DNA from: Nostoc sp. S13
Lineage (GTDB): Bacteria; Cyanobacteriota; Cyanobacteriia; Cyanobacteriales; Nostocaceae
Length of the DNA: 64,000 nt
Direction: 5' to 3'
Assembly (NCBI RefSeq): GCF_029379315.1
Contig: NZ_JAQYWQ010000004.1
Coordinates: forward strand, 1-64,000
The stretch's first letter is position 1. Each line of letters begins with the position of its first letter. The notes under the pieces were generated by a model that did not search any database, was not told the origin of the DNA, and saw only the letters and a program-made list of their open reading frames with translations. Position numbers and translations under genes: made by a program. Of the stretch, positions 26,462-36,000 are shown in pieces.

Positions 26462-28006
26462 TCATTGCCTGAGAATCTTAGCTATAACTTGCGGTGTTCT
26501 GATAGCCCTCTGGGTTGATTTCTGGCTCCCGACTCCTGCCCAAATGGTGAGCGGCTGTCCAACTTGCTTATACAGCAAGCTTTCTAAAATCACGCCATTA
26601 TTATTGGCGGTGAGAGTTTTATTTGGTTGACGCAGGGATTCATAAAAACCGTTGTACCAGCCATCTTTTGACTTGAGGTTGCCTTGGACAAAATCAAATA
26701 ACTGGCGGGTATAAGCAGTGTTATAAAGTACATGCCAGCCGATCGCAGCTTTGGCACTGAGGAATCGTAAATCGTTGTGCTGTTGTTGGGTATCTGTGAT
26801 GGTTGCCCAAGGTTCTCCGTTGACAAACAAGCTGCTGTAAACAAAGTATGGAGGGCGATCTAAGTTATCTTCGGTAACGGCGGTTAATTGTTTTGTAGCT
26901 TGATAACGCGCTACTTGAGCAGCTAAAATCCGATCAGCATAGGCTTTAGGCAAAGCTTGAAACCCAGTTTCGATGCCATCTAAAATATAGGGTTCGCTAA
27001 GAACGTAGTTATTAGCTCCAGAGTTTTTATAGTCGCGGCGATCGTAAGGAACTCCCTCTCCGTAAAGATCAACAAAGGCAGTATCGGACTGATAATCCAA
27101 GGCTTGCTTAACATCCAAGCCCCAAAGCTTCAGACCATAGGCAGCATAATTCTCATAACCCAAGCGACCTTCTTGGTTATACTGTTCTTTACCTTTGATA
27201 ACGGCAGTACCGTACATTTGGCCATTTTTAGTCAGACGCTTGACTTGCCAATGTTTCCAAACTGCTGCTGTTTCTAGTCGCATTTGTGGATACTTTGTCC
27301 CGACAATTTTTAGCCAGATTGCCATCCTTCCCAAATCGATGGCTGACCAACCAATTTCTTCGCGTTTTGCTAGTTGACCATAATTAACAGGTATGAGAGT
27401 TTTTGCATTGTAGACCTTGTTGGGTAATTCACCTTTGTATAAAGGCATAGATGCCAGTGTTTTCAACATTTTGCTCATTTTGGCTTCAAATTCAGCCGCA
27501 GGCACGATATTGAGTTCTCTAGCACTGACCAAAGCTGCGATCGCTGCTGTCTGATCCCACATACTTACGGAGGCAAAGCCATCAACGGAATTGACTAAGC
27601 CAGTTTCATCGTTCCAGTTGCGCTGGAAGTATGACCAAGCCTGATTGGCAGTTATGGTTTCCTCTGGGGTCAGTTTTCCAACTCCAGGAGCAATGTATGG
27701 AGTTATCGCTACTATTAGTTGGTTCTTAGGAATGGATTGACCTGGCAAAACTACAGATTTCGCATCAAGGCTGGCAACTATTTCAGCTTTTTTAGCACCA
27801 GAGATAGGGCCTTGGGGTTTCTTTGGTTGTAGCAACTGCCGTGAAGCAGTTTCGGATGTTGATATTTCCGGTTTTTTTAGAGAAATTTTGGAAAGTTGCT
27901 TAGACCAAACATTTAAAATTGCGATCGCAATCACAGCTGTAATTATTCCTCCTACAGAAGCTAGTATGGACAAGCTCTTAGGCGGCGGTTGAAAATCAGA
28001 ACTCAT
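26462..28006 (-). CDS. DUF3131 protein with N-terminal membrane anchor
   Basis: This 514-residue protein has one N-terminal helix (ILASVGGIITAVIAIAILNV) that probably anchors it in the plasma membrane. A linker of about 80 residues leads to a DUF3131 domain spanning roughly 110-490. The domain is alpha-helical, with motifs such as WSYFQRNWNDETGLVNSVDG, SMWDQTAAIAALVSAREL, GWSAIDLGRMAIWL and GWHVLYNT. Domains of this type have an alpha/alpha-barrel look and some sit next to glycosyl-hydrolase-like proteins, so a polysaccharide-related function is possible but unproven. The last 20-30 residues are basic and differ in character. No operon partner is visible. Confidence 0.8.
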   Translation of the reverse strand: MSSDFQPPPKSLSILASVGGIITAVIAIAILNVWSKQLSKISLKKPEISTSETASRQLLQPKKPQGPISGAKKAEIVASLDAKSVVLPGQSIPKNQLIVAITPYIAPGVGKLTPEETITANQAWSYFQRNWNDETGLVNSVDGFASVSMWDQTAAIAALVSARELNIVPAAEFEAKMSKMLKTLASMPLYKGELPNKVYNAKTLIPVNYGQLAKREEIGWSAIDLGRMAIWLKIVGTKYPQMRLETAAVWKHWQVKRLTKNGQMYGTAVIKGKEQYNQEGRLGYENYAAYGLKLWGLDVKQALDYQSDTAFVDLYGEGVPYDRRDYKNSGANNYVLSEPYILDGIETGFQALPKAYADRILAAQVARYQATKQLTAVTEDNLDRPPYFVYSSLFVNGEPWATITDTQQQHNDLRFLSAKAAIGWHVLYNTAYTRQLFDFVQGNLKSKDGWYNGFYESLRQPNKTLTANNNGVILESLLYKQVGQPLTIWAGVGSQKSTQRAIRTPQVIAKILRQ

Positions 28007-28271
28007 GCTTTCTTAAAGCCTCATCTTGTAAGTCAGTATTGCTTGCGTAATTCCACCAAATACATTCTTCCCAACTTTGAAATCTAACTAACATCCAGAA
28101 GTTCACCTGACTTTTCACTGGATGTAAAAATCCGACTCATGAAGGATTGTCAACAGAATTTAATTCTGAATTCTGGCGCCTTTATTCTGTTTTGCTAAAA
28201 TTTAGATTTCTGCCCACGATGATAATTATTACAATAAAATAGTCACGCACCCGATCTCTGGAGTTCTAGCA

Positions 28272-28847
28272 GTGGGCTTATTTGATGATTTGAGTCGGTT
28301 TCTAGAAAATCGTTTAGAAGAATTCTTGCGTAACAATCCACATTTGGAGTTAGAGGCGCTGCTAGAACAGCTGCGTGAGCAAGAAGAAGATACATTAAAG
28401 CTGATCGCAGATTTACAATTACAAGAGAAGCGATCGCAAGAAGAAATTCTCTCCATTGCTCAAGAAATTCAGCGTTGGCATATCCGTGTTCAAAAAGCCA
28501 AAAACGCTGGCAGAGAGGATTTAGCGACTCCTGCAAGTGAGCGAGAAGCAGCCCTGTTGCGCGAAGGAAATCAGCGCTGGGGACAGATGCAAGGGCTGAA
28601 AGAACGCATTAACCAATCTCAGGAACTACTGCGAAAAATTCAGCAGCGCCGACAGGAGGTGCAAGCCAAAGCAGCCGAAGCACAGACAGCCCGTGCTAAA
28701 GCGCAAACTCAGCAGCATTTAGAAACCAATGGCTGGTCAAATAAAACTAGGAGTTATTCTGATGGGTTTGATGACTTAGAAGAGAAGTTCCATAACTGGG
28801 AAACTCAGGATGAGTTAGAACAAATGAAGCGGAATCTAGGGAAATAA
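28272..28847 (+). CDS. TIGR04376-family coiled-coil protein
   Basis: This 191-residue protein starts with GTG and has no signal peptide or membrane helix. It begins MGLFDDLSRFLENRLEEFL, the typical opening of the cyanobacterial family TIGR04376. Residues about 30-150 are a long charged coiled coil (EALLEQLREQEEDTLKLIAD, LLRKIQQRRQEVQAKAAEAQ). It ends with a DDLEEKFHNWETQDELEQMK motif. The family appears restricted to cyanobacteria and has no assigned function. PspA-like or scaffold roles are conceivable from the coiled coil only. Confidence 0.85.
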   Translation: MGLFDDLSRFLENRLEEFLRNNPHLELEALLEQLREQEEDTLKLIADLQLQEKRSQEEILSIAQEIQRWHIRVQKAKNAGREDLATPASEREAALLREGNQRWGQMQGLKERINQSQELLRKIQQRRQEVQAKAAEAQTARAKAQTQQHLETNGWSNKTRSYSDGFDDLEEKFHNWETQDELEQMKRNLGK

Positions 28848-28899
28848 TCGCAAAGGCACGGGTAAAAGCCAGTTGGAAAATCTTATTCTCAATAAAGTC

Positions 28900-29270
28900 G
28901 AAGCTAATCGCATTAAGCTATGCTTATTGATTAAAGTTTAGGCGTTGGCGTAGCCCGTTGCTGCGAAAAGTCAGAGCGGCGGGAACCGCCGCAGGCATAT
29001 ATAGCGGTTTTTGCTTGGATGCAACACAGTTTGACCTCTCTCCAAACCTCTCTCCTAAAAGGAGAGAGGCTTTGAATCTTACTCCCCTTCCCTTGTAGGG
29101 GAGCCAGTGCGTTGGGGAGGCAGTGCGTTGGACGGGTTTCCCGGCTTGTTCGCGTAGCGTCTCCCCTTGGGAGAAGCAACTGCCGTCGGCTTTGCCGACT
29201 TGAAGCACCTGGCGTAAGGGGTTGGAGGTTAGGTCTGTATTGCACTTAAGTGAAAAGCGCTATATTAGCG
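28900..29270. repeat. Composite repeat block
   Basis: Several repeat units are joined here: GCGTTGGCGTAGCCCGTTG near 28941, GCGGCGGGAACCGCCGCAGG near 28976, an inverted CTCTCCT..AGGAGAG at 29051-29069, CAGTGCGTTGG twice near 29105 and 29121, and GCCGTCGGCTTTGCCGAC near 29181. The two overlapping minus frames here are translations of repeats and are not genes. The DUF4174 gene begins after it. Confidence 0.75.
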
Positions 29271-29372
29271 CTATTAGTGCCATTACTCTATAGGGTAGGT
29301 ATCACACTTATTCAATCACCATCACCCGATAGAGTCAGACAGGGAAAATTAATGATAGTTTGAGATCATGGA

Positions 29373-29879
29373 ATGTTGCTAACAACCCTCAAAGTGAATA
29401 ACTCAGTATTAATCGCCCTGACCCTCACCGCGTCTATAGTTCTATCGCCAGTCAGCATTGCTGGTACTGTCCAAGGTTCAACCCATGCCATCAAAATGTC
29501 TTCATTTAATCTCAGTTCCCAAAAATGGAAAAATCGCGTGCTACTAGTCTTTGCACCGTCTGTTGATAACCATAATTATCAGCAACAGATGCAGCTATTG
29601 CAGCAAAAAAGCGGTTTTGCAGACCGGGATTTAGTTCTCGTTCAAGTTTTGGCAACAAATAAAAGCTATGCCAACGGACAGTTAATAGATGAGTCTTCTG
29701 CTGCCAAGTTGCGCGATCGCTTTGGAGTTGACAAAGAAAATTTTCGGATCATTTTGGTGGGCAAAGATGGTGGTGTTAAACGGAGTGACACTGCACCAGT
29801 CCAAGCGACAGCAATTTTTGAGCAAATTGACGCCATGCCCATGCGCCGGCAAGAAATGCAAGAACGAGGCAGAAAGTAA
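29373..29879 (+). CDS. DUF4174 exported protein
   Basis: This 168-residue protein has an N-terminal hydrophobic signal (SVLIALTLTASIVLSPVSIA). The rest is a DUF4174 domain with a thioredoxin-like layout: KNRVLLVFAPSVDNHNYQQQ, then ADRDLVLVQVLA, LRDRFGVDKENFRIILVGKD, and the family ending IDAMPMRRQEMQER. No CxxC pair is present, so redox chemistry is unlikely. The start shown is a TTG; a nearby in-frame alternative cannot be excluded. The function of the family is not established. Confidence 0.8.
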   Translation: MLLTTLKVNNSVLIALTLTASIVLSPVSIAGTVQGSTHAIKMSSFNLSSQKWKNRVLLVFAPSVDNHNYQQQMQLLQQKSGFADRDLVLVQVLATNKSYANGQLIDESSAAKLRDRFGVDKENFRIILVGKDGGVKRSDTAPVQATAIFEQIDAMPMRRQEMQERGRK

Positions 29880-30180
29880 CTATAAAATTCAAGTGAGTTA
29901 AACCAATTCGCAATTACGTTTTGTGACGGGGATTTTAATTAGGCGTTCAATTCCTGCTGCCACAAGAGGCAGGGGAATTAAACTCAACATACTTTGTTAA
30001 AGATTAGACCGAGGAAGCGATGCCTGCGGCGGGCTATGCCTACGCCCTTGGTTATAATGTGTCGGCTACTACTACCCAAAAATGCTTGACATCAAGGAAT
30101 TTGGTAAATAACTGCTTGGCTTGGGGGTCTTGATCGCCATTGGAGAGAGTGATTGCCCTCCAATTCTGGGAACCCTAAAA
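29880..30180. other. Spacer with one repeat, no gene
   Basis: It contains a palindromic repeat piece (GATGCCTGCGGCGGGCTATG, about 30019-30038). The remainder is AT-rich spacer, and a frame upstream of the NERD gene is open from a TTG at 30121. Confidence 0.45.
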
Positions 30181-30948
30181 ATGGCGGTTACTGAGAAATG
30201 TTACCAAAATTTTATGAGAACTCTTCAACAATCACCCTCACTTAGGGCAGTATTCCAACAAAAAATCGACACCAAAAAATCTACTAAACATCAAGAAATT
30301 CATCAAACATTAGGTGATGGCTTTTTGGGTGGGCTAGGTTCATTGATGTTTGAAGTTAACCAAGCCACAAATAAATTCAAAGGTAATATGGGGGAATGGG
30401 GAGTATCATTACTTTTGCAATCTTTCCCTGATACGTGGGTAATATTTAATAATGCCTTAATCCCTACTAACTCAGGCTCTCTAACGGAAATTGACCATCT
30501 AATTATCGGTGAGGGTGGTGTTTTTTTAGTAGAGGTCAAAACCTGGAAAGGTTCATTTAGCGCTTACAAAGATAAATGGAAACGGCGTGAAGGTAACAAC
30601 TGGGTAGCAGTTGAGAATAGTCCGACTTCTCAAAGTATTTACCATCAAAAAATGTTTAGTCATTGGATTACTTCATTAATACCTAACCTTCCGAATGGGT
30701 TTGTTGCGGCTCCAGTAGTTTTCCCAATTGCTAAATGGATAGGAGCGAATGATTGCTCAGTTCCGGTTTTGCAAGGTATCCCTGCACTGCTACAGATGAT
30801 AAATACTTCTCCTGATTGTTTAACACCAATGCAAGTACAGGCAATTGCCCAAGCAGTTGAAGACTTGACACTGACTACAAACACTACCCCAATTTCTAAG
30901 CCAATTCCTAAGCCCAAACCTGTTAAGTACCAGAATCCTAGAAGTTGA
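30181..30948 (+). CDS. NERD-domain (nuclease-related) protein
   Basis: The ATG at 30181 (MAVTEKCYQNFMRTLQQSPS) is preferred; a TTG 60 bases upstream is also in frame. The protein is about 255 residues. The NERD domain occupies about 80-200: GNMGEWGVSLLLQSFPDTW, then a nuclease-like core TEIDHLIIGEGGVFLVEVKTWKG in which D, E and the VxK element match the restriction-endonuclease-like active site, followed by a DKWKRREGNNWVAVENSPTSQ segment. The C-terminus ends in a Pro/Lys-rich tail. NERD proteins are thought to be nucleases but their targets are mostly unknown. No helicase or kinase domain is fused, and no defence genes adjoin it. Confidence 0.8.
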   Translation: MAVTEKCYQNFMRTLQQSPSLRAVFQQKIDTKKSTKHQEIHQTLGDGFLGGLGSLMFEVNQATNKFKGNMGEWGVSLLLQSFPDTWVIFNNALIPTNSGSLTEIDHLIIGEGGVFLVEVKTWKGSFSAYKDKWKRREGNNWVAVENSPTSQSIYHQKMFSHWITSLIPNLPNGFVAAPVVFPIAKWIGANDCSVPVLQGIPALLQMINTSPDCLTPMQVQAIAQAVEDLTLTTNTTPISKPIPKPKPVKYQNPRS

Positions 30949-31107
30949 GTAAATTTCAGTGCGATCGCATTGAGTATCTGCTTTCCAAGCGTTGGCGTTC
31001 AGCTTGTGTGTACGCCGTAGCACTTGAGGCAGGGACTATAAGCTTACTCTCACTCATCAATACAAAAGTACTATGTATTGCCGAAAGCAAGTACCTACGC
31101 AGCTCAA

Positions 31108-31380
31108 CTAAGATACTTTTGGTTGTTGCCATAGGATGAGTTTCAATTCAGAGCAGTTGCAAACTTGATTAATAATTTCTCCTTGGTGAGCAGCTAGCCA
31201 ATCATAAATTTGTGCAGCTTTTGCTAATGCCACTTTTTCTGAACGATAAAGCCGAGGGGTAGGGCAGTAGGCTTGGCCATTGATATGTATAGCTGCAATC
31301 TGCCAATAGTCGCTGTCTTCACCCTCTGGTACAACGTCTAAAAATCCGCTATTATAAGACTCGATTATTCCTATGTTCAT
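31108..31380 (-). CDS. Hypothetical 90-residue protein
   Basis: The frame has an ATG start and a sensible composition. It reads like a small alpha/beta protein: IIESYNSGFLDVVPEGED, WQIAAIHINGQAYCPTPRLY, then a helix KVALAKAAQIYDWLAAHQGE and a Cys pair CNC near the end. Similar short proteins with a YCPTPRLY-type motif seem familiar from cyanobacteria, but I cannot name a family. No signal peptide or membrane segment is present. It stands alone between repeats. Confidence 0.55.
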   Translation of the reverse strand: MNIGIIESYNSGFLDVVPEGEDSDYWQIAAIHINGQAYCPTPRLYRSEKVALAKAAQIYDWLAAHQGEIINQVCNCSELKLILWQQPKVS

Positions 31381-31860
31381 CTGTAACCATCAAACTTTAA
31401 AACAAAAGTCACAATAAAGCCAATGCCAGCCAATTCTTCCGAGTCAAAGCTGGAATACACCAGGGAATGCAGTAGCAACCCCTGCTAATCATTGTGGGTT
31501 TGTAGTCAATGGAAATCTGAATTATTGGTCACTTTTTGGCTTGATTCCGTTATTGGCAGCAATAAGGGACTTCCAACTAAAAAAATATTCTATCGGTGTG
31601 TAGGCAGCGGGCAGGGCGCAGGGGGAGAAAGAAAAATATTATTCTGAGTAAATTGGATAATTTATTTTCTGGAAGTCCCTAATGGCAAGAGGAATAGGCA
31701 CAAACTAGGCTAAATTACTCCTCGGTCAGTAATGCCGTTTCGATATTCTGAAAGGAAAAGTTGCACTTCTAGAGCGATGTCTACGATGGGCTGCACCTAC
31801 GCCTCACCTTAAAAAATTTTTAGAGGAAAAATTGGGAGTGGTTAATTAGGGCTTGCTGAA
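31381..31860. other. Spacer holding a MITE-like element
   Basis: No gene is seen. It contains the element at 31565-31680 and a GATGTCTACGATGGGCTGC repeat piece near 31778. Confidence 0.5.
31565..31680. mobile_element. 116-bp MITE-like element
   Basis: Perfect 11-bp terminal inverted repeats, AGGGACTTCCA at 31565-31575 and TGGAAGTCCCT at 31670-31680, bound a non-coding interior with a G-rich patch and AAAAATATT motifs near both ends. A short AAT flank could be a target duplication but is too short to be sure. Confidence 0.65.
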
Positions 31861-32258
31861 AAATTTACTGCTCGACTAAATTTGCAGTCGAAGGCATTAG
31901 CGAAGCTCTTTATGGCGAGTTCACACCGTTGGGCATTCACGTAACGGTGGTCGAGCCAGGATACTTCCGCACCGACTTTTTAGATAGCAGTTCGCTTCGC
32001 CAGACCCTAACGCAAATCTCTGATTATGCCCAGACCGTCGGCAAAATACGCGATGTTGCCACAGGACGTAATCATCAGCAACCAAGAGACCCGGTTAAGC
32101 TTGCCCAAGCCATCCTACATCTGGTCAACACCGACGAACCGCCCTTGCGGTTGCCTCTGGGTACAGACACGCTCCAAGGGATTGCTGAGAAGAACGCTTA
32201 CGTAGAGCAAGAGACGGCAAAATGGAGGACTCTGGCTGAATCTACCAATTACGAATGA
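31860..32258 (+). pseudogene. 3' half of a short-chain dehydrogenase/reductase gene
   Basis: In frame from 31866 the sequence reads YCSTKFAVEGISEALYGEFT followed by PLGIHVTVVEPGYFRTDFLD. This is the catalytic YxxxK and the following PG motif of classical SDR enzymes, continuing to a normal C-terminus (DPVKLAQAILHLVNTDEPPL). The N-terminal Rossmann half with TGxxxGxG and the catalytic serine is absent. A TGA at 31857-31859 closes the frame just upstream, where repeat-derived DNA begins. Without the cofactor-binding half it cannot work as an SDR. Confidence 0.85.
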
Positions 32259-32359
32259 GGTCGAAGGCCAATGGTTACGTTTGGATTCCGGTGAACTAGT
32301 GGCTGATTCGCTGACCTGACTTGGAACAGGATCACTCCTTTTTGTCCATAGTCCAATAC

Positions 32360-32764
32360 TTAAACTTGGCTAAACTTAGGAGAGTAAAGTTGATCAGAAA
32401 CTTTTTTGAGTTCTGGTTCAACCACTGTCAAATGTTGCTCTAAAATTGCCAAATTCCGAATATTGGACTTATAGAAAGCATCAAACAAATCACCTACAAA
32501 AGGCACAGTACCCACGACTGTTTCTAAACCAACATTAAAAATCATTTTGGCTAAATCTTGGCGGGGGATGCCGAAGCGGGTAGCTAAAAATATGATGTAA
32601 GCTGAAAACGCTGTACTGATTAAATCACCAGCACCTGGAACTAAACCAATGATTGGGTCTATTCCAATGTGAAAACCTGTTAGAGGGATGCGTATAGATG
32701 TATCCATCAAACGGCTGAGTTTGCGGATGCGATTTAGAGTAGCAAGGCGTTTGGCAGCGTCCAT
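32360..32764 (-). CDS. DUF4112 membrane-associated protein
   Basis: This 134-residue protein matches DUF4112. A basic N-terminal helix (RLATLNRIRKLSRLMDTSIR) is followed by IPLTGFHIGIDPIIGLVPGAGDLIS, a hydrophobic helix TAFSAYIIFLATRFGIP, and a second glycine/proline-rich motif ETVVGTVPFVGDLFDAFYKSNIRN. The two xVPxxGD motifs are the family hallmark. Length is normal. Function unknown; it is a single gene with no obvious partner. Confidence 0.85.
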   Translation of the reverse strand: MDAAKRLATLNRIRKLSRLMDTSIRIPLTGFHIGIDPIIGLVPGAGDLISTAFSAYIIFLATRFGIPRQDLAKMIFNVGLETVVGTVPFVGDLFDAFYKSNIRNLAILEQHLTVVEPELKKVSDQLYSPKFSQV

Positions 32765-33034
32765 AATTTCTGATATTTACACTACTCTTAAATTGCACTA
32801 TTTCTAGTTTTTTGTCTTGTACCGTTAGAAATAAAAAGTATGAATAAAAATCCTGACGATTGCCCAGAAAGCAGATAGATCAATGATACCGTTTATTGCG
32901 ATGCCTGCGGAGACTCAATTATTGTTGATACTATCTGGCTTGTTGGTTGAATTTCCTCCGCTTGGGGATATTATCAGGCGGCCCAAAAGCGGACAACATA
33001 AATACCACCAAGCTTTTCCTTGTGTTGTTTGAGA

Positions 33035-33703
33035 CTATAGTGTGGCTTTTGGTCTAATATAGTTGCTGATATATGCAGGTACGTCAATTTGGGGATGCAA
33101 ACCTGAATCAGCAATGGGTTTTGCCACATTCAATTGCAAGGGAATTTCTCCAGCCCATACTGGTAGTTCATAATCAGATATATCATCATTAGGCCCACCC
33201 GTGCGAACTTTAGCTGAAGCTTCAACTAGAGGTAGAGATAGCACTAGCGTTCCAGCTAATTCACTGCGACTAGGAGATCGCACTTGTTGCCAACGTCCAG
33301 GAATAACATATTCTGTAAATGCTTTCAGAGCAGCTAATTTTTGCTTTGAATCCTGTACAAGCGTAGCCGTACCAAATACTACCACCGAGCGGTAATTCAT
33401 TGAATGATGAAAAGCCGATCGCGCCAGTACCAAACCATCAATTAAAGTCACACTCACGCAGACATCAATACCTTGCTGGAGGAAGCGTAGCATCCGACTA
33501 GCAGGTGAGCCATGAATATATAAGGTATCGTCAATTCGTCCATAAGCTGTGGGGATCACAAAAGGCTGTCCGTCAGCGACAAAACCCACATGACAAACTA
33601 ATCCTTCATCCAAAATTTGATAGATAATATCAGACTCATAGCTTCCTCTTTGAGGTATGCGTTTGATAGTTGTTCTTTGGCTAGGAGACTCTTGTTGACT
33701 CAT
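33035..33703 (-). CDS. Pyridoxamine 5'-phosphate oxidase-like (NimA-type) flavoprotein
   Basis: The start at 33703 (MSQQESPSQRTTIKRIPQRG) is preferred over one at 33751, because the longer frame would run through the operator-like repeat at 33742-33768. The protein (about 222 residues) has a split-barrel FMN-binding fold of the PNPOx/nitroimidazole-reductase type: HVGFVADGQPFVIPTAYGR, DDTLYIHGSPASRMLRFL, RSAFHHSMNYRSVVVFGTA, and a C-terminal ISDYELPVWAGEIPLQL with a conserved WAG. It is divergent from a MocR regulator, a common arrangement for PNPOx-like genes, so it is probably that regulator's target. The substrate is unknown. Confidence 0.85.
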   Translation of the reverse strand: MSQQESPSQRTTIKRIPQRGSYESDIIYQILDEGLVCHVGFVADGQPFVIPTAYGRIDDTLYIHGSPASRMLRFLQQGIDVCVSVTLIDGLVLARSAFHHSMNYRSVVVFGTATLVQDSKQKLAALKAFTEYVIPGRWQQVRSPSRSELAGTLVLSLPLVEASAKVRTGGPNDDISDYELPVWAGEIPLQLNVAKPIADSGLHPQIDVPAYISNYIRPKATL

Positions 33704-33741
33704 GATTGGAATTTTAACTCTACATCGCCAGAGTAATTCTG

Positions 33742-33794
33742 AAAGTGGCATAATACAAGTGCCACTTTTTTACTAAACTACCAGTCCACTTTTA
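33742..33794. promoter_or_regulatory. Operator-like repeats between the PNPOx-like and MocR genes
   Basis: AAAGTGGCA (33742-33750) and TGCCACTTT (33760-33768) form an inverted repeat with a 9-bp centre. A third half-site, AGTCCACTTTTA (33783-33794), lies just before the MocR start codon. On the minus strand the second and third sites appear as direct repeats of AAAAGTGG followed by CA or AC. MocR regulators are known to bind direct repeats in the shared promoter region with a divergent target, so this fits an autoregulated switch. Confidence 0.65.
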
Positions 33795-33797
33795 CCT

Positions 33798-35258
33798 ATG
33801 GACTTTGTGATCCCTATCAACTCACAAGCAGATATACCACTGCATCGCCAAGTTTATCAGGAAATACGACTTCAGATTCTTTCAGGGAGATTAACACCAG
33901 GACAAAAGTTACCTTCAACACGAGCGCTTGCTCAATCCCTCGGTATTTCCCGCGCCACTGTTAGCCAAAGTTATGAGCAGCTGGTGAGTGAAGGCTATTT
34001 AGAAACAACTCTGGGATCGGGTACTTTCGTTTGTGATCAACTTCCTGACGATCTGCTTAATACTGCACCGATTGAGTCAACTTCTTCAGGCACTAATTCA
34101 TCAATAACACTATCAGCCTATGGCAAGAATTTGAATAATAAAGCATTCTTACGCTTACCAGAATTAGAATTGCAGATCAACTTTACCTACGGACGGCCAG
34201 CATTTGATAAGTTCCCCATAGACTTGTGGCGCAAACTGCTATCTCGCCATTGCCGTTGTCACCCAAGTGTGCTTGATTATGCTAATGACTCAATGGGATA
34301 TCAACCACTACGGCAGGCGATCGCTTCTTATCTTTCTCGTTCCAGAGCAGTAAAATGTACTCCTGAGCAAATCATCATTATTGGTGGTTCCCAGCAAGGA
34401 CTTGACTTAATCGCACGCCTGCTAATTGACATAGGTGACTTGATTGCTGTGGAAGAACCAGGTTATTTAGGAGCGCAACGAGCTTTTTTGTCCCAAGGAG
34501 CTTGTTTATTTCCTATATCTGTAGATAAATCAGGTTTAGAGGTTACTAACCTGACAACAACCTCGAACATTAAACTTATTTACGTCACTCCCTCTCATCA
34601 ATTTCCTACAGGGGCGGTGCTATCTTTAAAGCGCAGGTTAAAATTATTAAATTGGGCGCAGCAATCAGGAGCGATAATTATTGAAGATGACTATGATAGC
34701 GAATACCGTTATAGTGGTCAACCTATCCCAGCCTTACAAGGATTAGATCAGGGCAATTCAGTTATTTATATCGGCACATTTTCCAAGGTACTCTTTCCAG
34801 CTTTGCGTCTAGGTTATTTAGTATTGCCAGATAATTTAGTGCATATATTTACCCGTGCTAAATGGTTAACAGATCGTCAGTGTAGTTTATTAGAACAACA
34901 CGCCCTTACAGATTTTATTAGCGAAGGACATCTAGAACGTCATATCCGACAAATGCGATCGCTTTACGAACAAAGACGGCAAATTTTGGTGCAGTCTCTA
35001 ATTTCCCAGTTCGGCGATAGAGTCCAGATTTTGGGAGATAACGCTGGAATGCATCTGATGGTTAAAATAGATACAGATATGAGTGATGAAGTAATAGTCC
35101 AGGATGCTGCACAGATTGGGTTAGGTATTAGCGCAGCCTATCCCTATTACTTAGATAATAGCCCTGGTAGTGAATTTGTTTTGGGTTACGCTGAATTAAA
35201 TGAGCAGCAAATTGAGGAAGGAGTACGCCGATTATCTCAGGTAATTTTGGGCGCTTAA
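33798..35258 (+). CDS. MocR/PdxR-type transcriptional regulator
   Basis: This 486-residue regulator joins a GntR winged helix (residues about 5-75: PLHRQVYQEIRLQILSGRLT, LPSTRALAQSLGISRATVSQ) to a fold-type I aminotransferase domain (about 115-480). The pyridoxal-phosphate lysine is Lys330 in TFSKVLFPALRLGY, and DDYDSEYRYSG and TPSHQFPTG are the usual cofactor-pocket motifs. MocR proteins sense PLP or PLP adducts and often control vitamin B6 or amino-acid genes. The divergent flavin-dependent PNPOx-like gene at 33035-33703 and the repeats between them suggest a local regulon. Length is typical. Confidence 0.92.
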   Translation: MDFVIPINSQADIPLHRQVYQEIRLQILSGRLTPGQKLPSTRALAQSLGISRATVSQSYEQLVSEGYLETTLGSGTFVCDQLPDDLLNTAPIESTSSGTNSSITLSAYGKNLNNKAFLRLPELELQINFTYGRPAFDKFPIDLWRKLLSRHCRCHPSVLDYANDSMGYQPLRQAIASYLSRSRAVKCTPEQIIIIGGSQQGLDLIARLLIDIGDLIAVEEPGYLGAQRAFLSQGACLFPISVDKSGLEVTNLTTTSNIKLIYVTPSHQFPTGAVLSLKRRLKLLNWAQQSGAIIIEDDYDSEYRYSGQPIPALQGLDQGNSVIYIGTFSKVLFPALRLGYLVLPDNLVHIFTRAKWLTDRQCSLLEQHALTDFISEGHLERHIRQMRSLYEQRRQILVQSLISQFGDRVQILGDNAGMHLMVKIDTDMSDEVIVQDAAQIGLGISAAYPYYLDNSPGSEFVLGYAELNEQQIEEGVRRLSQVILGA

Positions 35259-36000
35259 ACGAATGTCAGTAAAACAGTTGATACCTGTTTTATACAGCGA
35301 TCGCCTAGTTTACCATCACTCCCTGGTCGGTGTTCAGCTAAATAGTTGCCCTGCTTCCTATAAGTTCCTTTGCACTGTTTTTGTCAAGTGATTTTTTATT
35401 TATCACTGTGTCAAATTAGTGTCATCAAGGGTGTGAATCGTGGACGCTCTAGCGTTCAGCTTAGAATTCGGGCAACGCACTGGCTACCCTAAAGTAATTT
35501 TATTTTTGCTTAACAAATTCCTGTGATACTTCCTATTTTAAAAATATTTTGTATTGCTAAGAACAAATTTTCCTATTTATTGAATATTAAAAATTTTAAA
35601 TATTTTTATTTATACCGATTACCTATGAAGTTGCTCCAGAGCAATTTGCTGAAGCCCCAAGTCTGACCAAGCTTGATTTTGTGCAGCTTCATAAAGAATT
35701 GGTATCAATACAATCATCAATCAACTAAATTATGGAAATTGTATTTAATTTGCTAATTAGGATTTATTTATCTGATAAAGTTTAGTAAAGCCAAGTTTTA
35801 CCTCTTCTTTGTACTAGTACTAACACATCGTAATAATACCTAAGTTTTTTTGATTAACCGTTAAGGAGGAGAAGATATAATAAATTTTATAGTAATCAAA
35901 GACGATGTGGAATTAAATTCACTTTTCTATTTCCTCTTTGGTGTTGTTGCCGCAGTATTTCCCAGATATTTTACATGAGAACTGAGGCAGAGAAAACAAT
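35259..36000. other. Spacer with one coding-like relic (35612-35728)
   Basis: Most of this stretch is AT-rich and featureless. A 38-codon segment, IPITYEVAPEQFAEAPSLTK followed by LDFVQLHKELVSIQSSIN, ends in a TAA at 35726-35728. It has a protein-like composition but lacks a start and any match I recognise. It is probably the tail of a lost gene. Confidence 0.4.

Noticed and set aside
28931-29245. Two overlapping minus-strand frames
   Set aside because: Both translate a composite repeat block.
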